From assembly GCA_913061095.1 (NCBI GenBank), contig CAJXVM010000017.1, positions 47,705 to 111,704 on the forward strand: 64,000 bases of DNA, in the 5' to 3' direction. This stretch comes from an uncultured Ignavibacteria bacterium (GTDB lineage Bacteria; Bacteroidota; Ignavibacteria; SZUA-365). Position 1 is the first letter of the stretch. The number at the start of each line of letters is the position of its first letter. This document shows, one piece after another, positions 61,939 through 64,000 of the stretch. A program made the position numbers and the translations under genes. The notes under the pieces were generated by a model. It saw only the letters and a list, made by a program, of their open reading frames with translations. It was not told where the DNA came from and did not search any database.

Positions 61939-63138
61939 ATGAAACAATCCAACCTGACACGCATTGCACTTATGGTCCTGGTGCTCGTTGGTCTGACGAG
62001 CATGGGATTCCAGTGCTCCTCCCCCAATATTACGAGCGGCAAGCTGTATCTGCAGCAGTATCAGTCCAGTAAAAACAAGGAGAAACTGGAAAAGGCGGAA
62101 GAAGCCTTCATGAAGGAAATCAAACAGAAACCGAACAGTGCCGAGGGATACTACTGGCTCGGACACGTCTATGCCGAAAAACGTGAGTTCGGCCAGCTGA
62201 AAGAGGCCTGGACGAAGGCGCAGAATCTCGGCGGTCAGAGCACAGGTGAAATCGACAAATACCGCGTCTCGTACTGGGGACAGGCATTCAACCATGGCGC
62301 CAATACCTTCAAGAAGGCGCAGACCTTCCAGAAAGCCAAGCAGAAAGAACGGGCTGCAAAACTGTTCGAGGAAGCCGCCGACGCCTTCGATGCGGCAATC
62401 GCGCTGCAGGCCGACAGTTCCGCGAAATACAACGCATACGTCTATCATGCCTTCGCGCTGATGGGGATGGACAAGATGGACGAAGCACGCGAGTCGCTGA
62501 AGAAGCAGATTGCCAATAATCCCACCGCTGACGCGTATTCCGCGCTCGGTCAGCTGATCGTGATGGAGGGAAATGAACTCAAGAAGGAAGGAAAAGACGG
62601 CGAGGCTGCCGCAAAATATGACGAGGCCCTGACACTGCTCAATCGCGCAAGTGCCGAGTTCCCGGACAACGCGGAGCTCAACAATGAACTGCTGAACACA
62701 TATATCGCAGCGGATCGTGTCACGGAGGCCGTGGAGAAATTCCAGACGTACGCCGACAAAAACGCCGGAGATGCCAGCGCACAGTATGCTGCCGGCACCG
62801 CAATGCTGCAGATCAACCGCTATGAGGACGCGGCAACCTACCTCACGAGGGCCCTCGCAATCGAGCCGGAGAACGAGAGCGCGCTGTACAATCTCTGTGT
62901 CGCGTATCTGCGACAGGGTATTCAGATCCGTGACGCGGATGAAAGCACTGATCCGGAAGCGGAGCAGCATGATTACAAATCCATCATACGCGAAGCCGTT
63001 CCGCACATGCAGAAGCTTCTGGAAATGCAGCCGGACAATGCCGCAAACTGGGACCTGGCCGGCAAGATTTACGCGACCATCGGCATGACCAAGGAGGCCG
63101 GAGAAGCATACGAGAAAGCGGACGAACTGCGCAAATAA
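61939..63138 (+). CDS. TPR-repeat lipoprotein
   Basis: 399 residues from ATG 61939 (GAGGAA upstream). The N-terminus IALMVLVLVGLTSMGFQCSS is a lipoprotein-like signal with Cys after GFQ, not a perfect lipobox. Many TPR motifs follow: GYYWLGHVYAEKREFGQLKE, YNAYVYHAFALMGMDKMDEA, AQYAAGTAMLQINRYEDAAT and ALYNLCVAYLRQGI. A protein-protein scaffold on the inside of a membrane is likely. The next gene is DUF3467, 28 nt on, so probably one transcript. Confidence 0.92.
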   Translation: MKQSNLTRIALMVLVLVGLTSMGFQCSSPNITSGKLYLQQYQSSKNKEKLEKAEEAFMKEIKQKPNSAEGYYWLGHVYAEKREFGQLKEAWTKAQNLGGQSTGEIDKYRVSYWGQAFNHGANTFKKAQTFQKAKQKERAAKLFEEAADAFDAAIALQADSSAKYNAYVYHAFALMGMDKMDEARESLKKQIANNPTADAYSALGQLIVMEGNELKKEGKDGEAAAKYDEALTLLNRASAEFPDNAELNNELLNTYIAADRVTEAVEKFQTYADKNAGDASAQYAAGTAMLQINRYEDAATYLTRALAIEPENESALYNLCVAYLRQGIQIRDADESTDPEAEQHDYKSIIREAVPHMQKLLEMQPDNAANWDLAGKIYATIGMTKEAGEAYEKADELRK

Positions 63139-63166
63139 TCTGTATCAGGACATCCATGGAGATATG

Positions 63167-63496
63167 ATGAGCGACCAACAGCCGGACACGAAAAATCAAA
63201 GCCAGCAGGTCAATATTGAACTCGGCGAGAAGGAAGCCGAAGGGATTTATTCCAACCTCGCCATTATCACGCATTCGAACGCGGAATTCGTGATCGACTT
63301 CACGCGTATCCTTCCGGGAGTACCGAAAGCCAAGGTGCATGCCAGGCTTGTCATGACTCCCGTACATGCCAAGCTGCTGCTCAATGCCCTGCGGGATAAT
63401 ATCGAGAAATTCGAACGCCGCTTCGGTGAAATTAAAATTCCGCAGGATCCCGGACAGATGTTTACGGGCACACCGCCGTCAGGTGTCATGCACTGA
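63167..63496 (+). CDS. DUF3467 family protein
   Basis: 109 residues from ATG 63167, 5 nt after GGAG; the ATG at 63164 is too close to it. The conserved block EAEGIYSNLAIITHSNAEFV then IDFTRILPGVPKAKVHARLV and MTPVHAKLLLNALRDNIEKF is the whole DUF3467 domain. The role is not known; it is widespread in Bacteroidota and relatives. It is followed by a strong terminator. Confidence 0.93.
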   Translation: MSDQQPDTKNQSQQVNIELGEKEAEGIYSNLAIITHSNAEFVIDFTRILPGVPKAKVHARLVMTPVHAKLLLNALRDNIEKFERRFGEIKIPQDPGQMFTGTPPSGVMH

Positions 63497-63520
63497 CGCT
63501 CATGTCTCTCCAGCAGTTTC

Positions 63521-63552
63521 GACTCCGGCTCCCGCGGCCGGAGTCTTTTTTT
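63521..63552 (+). terminator. Rho-independent terminator after DUF3467
   Basis: Stem GACTCCGG (63521-63528) / CCGGAGTC (63538-63545) with a 9-nt loop, followed by seven T. Confidence 0.94.
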
Positions 63553-63563
63553 GATGGTGCAAA

Positions 63564-63593
63564 AAAGGCGCAGGCTTCATGCCTGCGCCTTTT
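63564..63593. terminator. Bidirectional terminator between convergent genes
   Basis: Stem AAAGGCGCAGGC/GCCTGCGCCTTT with a 5-nt loop; A and T tracts lie on both sides, so it can stop transcription from either strand, in particular that of the minus-strand T9SS gene to the right. Confidence 0.88.
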
Positions 63594-63661
63594 AATGTGA
63601 GGGGTGAATGAAGACAGGCACGGTCCGCAAAGGGCTCGTCGAGCCGTGCCCGATTGTTTAT

Positions 63662-64000
63662 TTATCGTGTGAGAACCATGCGTTTGGTGTCGACGAAGTC
63701 GGGTGTCCGGAGGCGGTACAGGTAGACGCCGCTCGGCATGTCGTTCATGTCGACGAGCGTCTCGTAGCGGCCCGCGGCCCGGTGCCCCTCTTCGATCACG
63801 CGCACCTTCCGGCCCAGCGCGTCGAACAACAGCAGCGAGTAGTCTGTCTCCTCGCCGAGTTCGTAGCGGATCACCGTCGACGGATTGAAGGGATTCGGCG
63901 TGTTCTGCTCGAGGCGCGTCGATGCGCTCAGCGGCAGGATGCAGTCGCCCGCAACCGTCACCTTTCCGTCCGTCGTCAGGATCGCCACGTCACCGGTCTC
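63662..64000 (-). CDS. Protein with C-terminal type IX sorting domain (5' part beyond the window)
   Basis: Open to the right edge, so only the last 112 residues are seen. After VTVAGDCILPLSASTRLEQN comes TPNPFNPSTVIRYELGEE, FDALGRKVRVIEEGHRAAGR and PSGVYLYRLRTPDFVDTKRM with VLTR at the end. This is a T9SS type A sorting domain. The upstream cargo part is not visible, so its function is unknown. A GTG at 63988 is an internal codon of a larger frame, not a true start. Confidence 0.9.
   Translation of the reverse strand, partial: ETGDVAILTTDGKVTVAGDCILPLSASTRLEQNTPNPFNPSTVIRYELGEETDYSLLLFDALGRKVRVIEEGHRAAGRYETLVDMNDMPSGVYLYRLRTPDFVDTKRMVLTR

Noticed and set aside
61717..63006. A 429-codon minus-strand open frame
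   Set aside because: Opposite the TPR lipoprotein, which has a ribosome site and many TPR motifs.

Overview
This is a chromosomal, gene-dense stretch of a GC-rich Gram-negative bacterium. Two gene fragments at the window edges end in a type IX secretion sorting domain (NPFNPST, then a DALGR-like turn and a G-x-Y-x-x-R/V tail). Together with many Sec and lipoprotein signals, outer-membrane barrels, a GH31/SSS sugar pair and a SufBCDSU operon, this points to the Bacteroidota/Ignavibacteriota/Kapabacteria side of the FCB group. I cannot name a species. No rRNA, tRNA, CRISPR array, integrase, transposase or phage gene was seen, so this looks like core genome rather than an island.

Layout. 1-6.1 kb (minus): a truncated T9SS cargo gene, then a tight operon: deoxyhypusine-synthase-like protein, CPBP membrane protease, zinc-ribbon/DUF2007 protein, cdsA, pyrG. 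6.2-10.8 kb (minus): TPR protein, GT9 heptosyltransferase-like, DUF3108 protein and an asparagine-synthase-like protein without the N-terminal cysteine, ending in a terminator. 10.9-14.6 kb (plus): maf, a lysylphosphatidylglycerol-synthase-type membrane protein, and an HhH-plus-barrel protein. 14.7-21.3 kb (minus): rsgA and an alpha/beta hydrolase, then a translationally coupled four-gene unit: DUF885 peptidase, AmgK-like sugar kinase, stand-alone RapZ C-terminal domain, MurU-like nucleotidyltransferase. 21.5-26.8 kb: two divergent membrane-bound SpoIIE/RsbU-type phosphatases. 26.9-35.4 kb (plus): SSS symporter, GH31 alpha-glucosidase, porin, CotH-kinase lipoprotein and two PAP2 paralogues.

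35.4-40.2 kb (minus) carries three genes of unclear family: a sigma-like helical protein, a small H-x3-C-x2-C protein and a 1028-residue single-pass protein with a Lon-like segment inside and LamG domains outside. 40.3-47.2 kb (minus) is the suf operon sufB-C-D-S-U-T with a bacilliredoxin and an Rrf2 regulator at its 3' end, closed by a terminator. 47.3-51 kb (plus): S9 peptidase and an FeS-type photolyase. 51.1-55.6 kb (minus): greA, then zinc-ribbon protein, a second Rrf2 regulator, tgt, yajC, ribBA. 55.8-58.4 kb (plus): ECF sigma factor, a small possible partner, UspA, TolB-like lipoprotein. 58.5-61.6 kb (minus): Rel, HU/IHF, ruvX. 61.9-63.5 kb (plus): TPR lipoprotein and DUF3467. The right edge holds another T9SS cargo C-terminus.

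The strongest candidates for something little described are the kinase/RapZ-C/nucleotidyltransferase operon (amino-sugar recycling with a built-in sensor or enzyme) and the sigma-like/ZAS-like/Lon-LamG trio (possible surface-to-transcription signalling). Both are inferences from sequence and gene order only.
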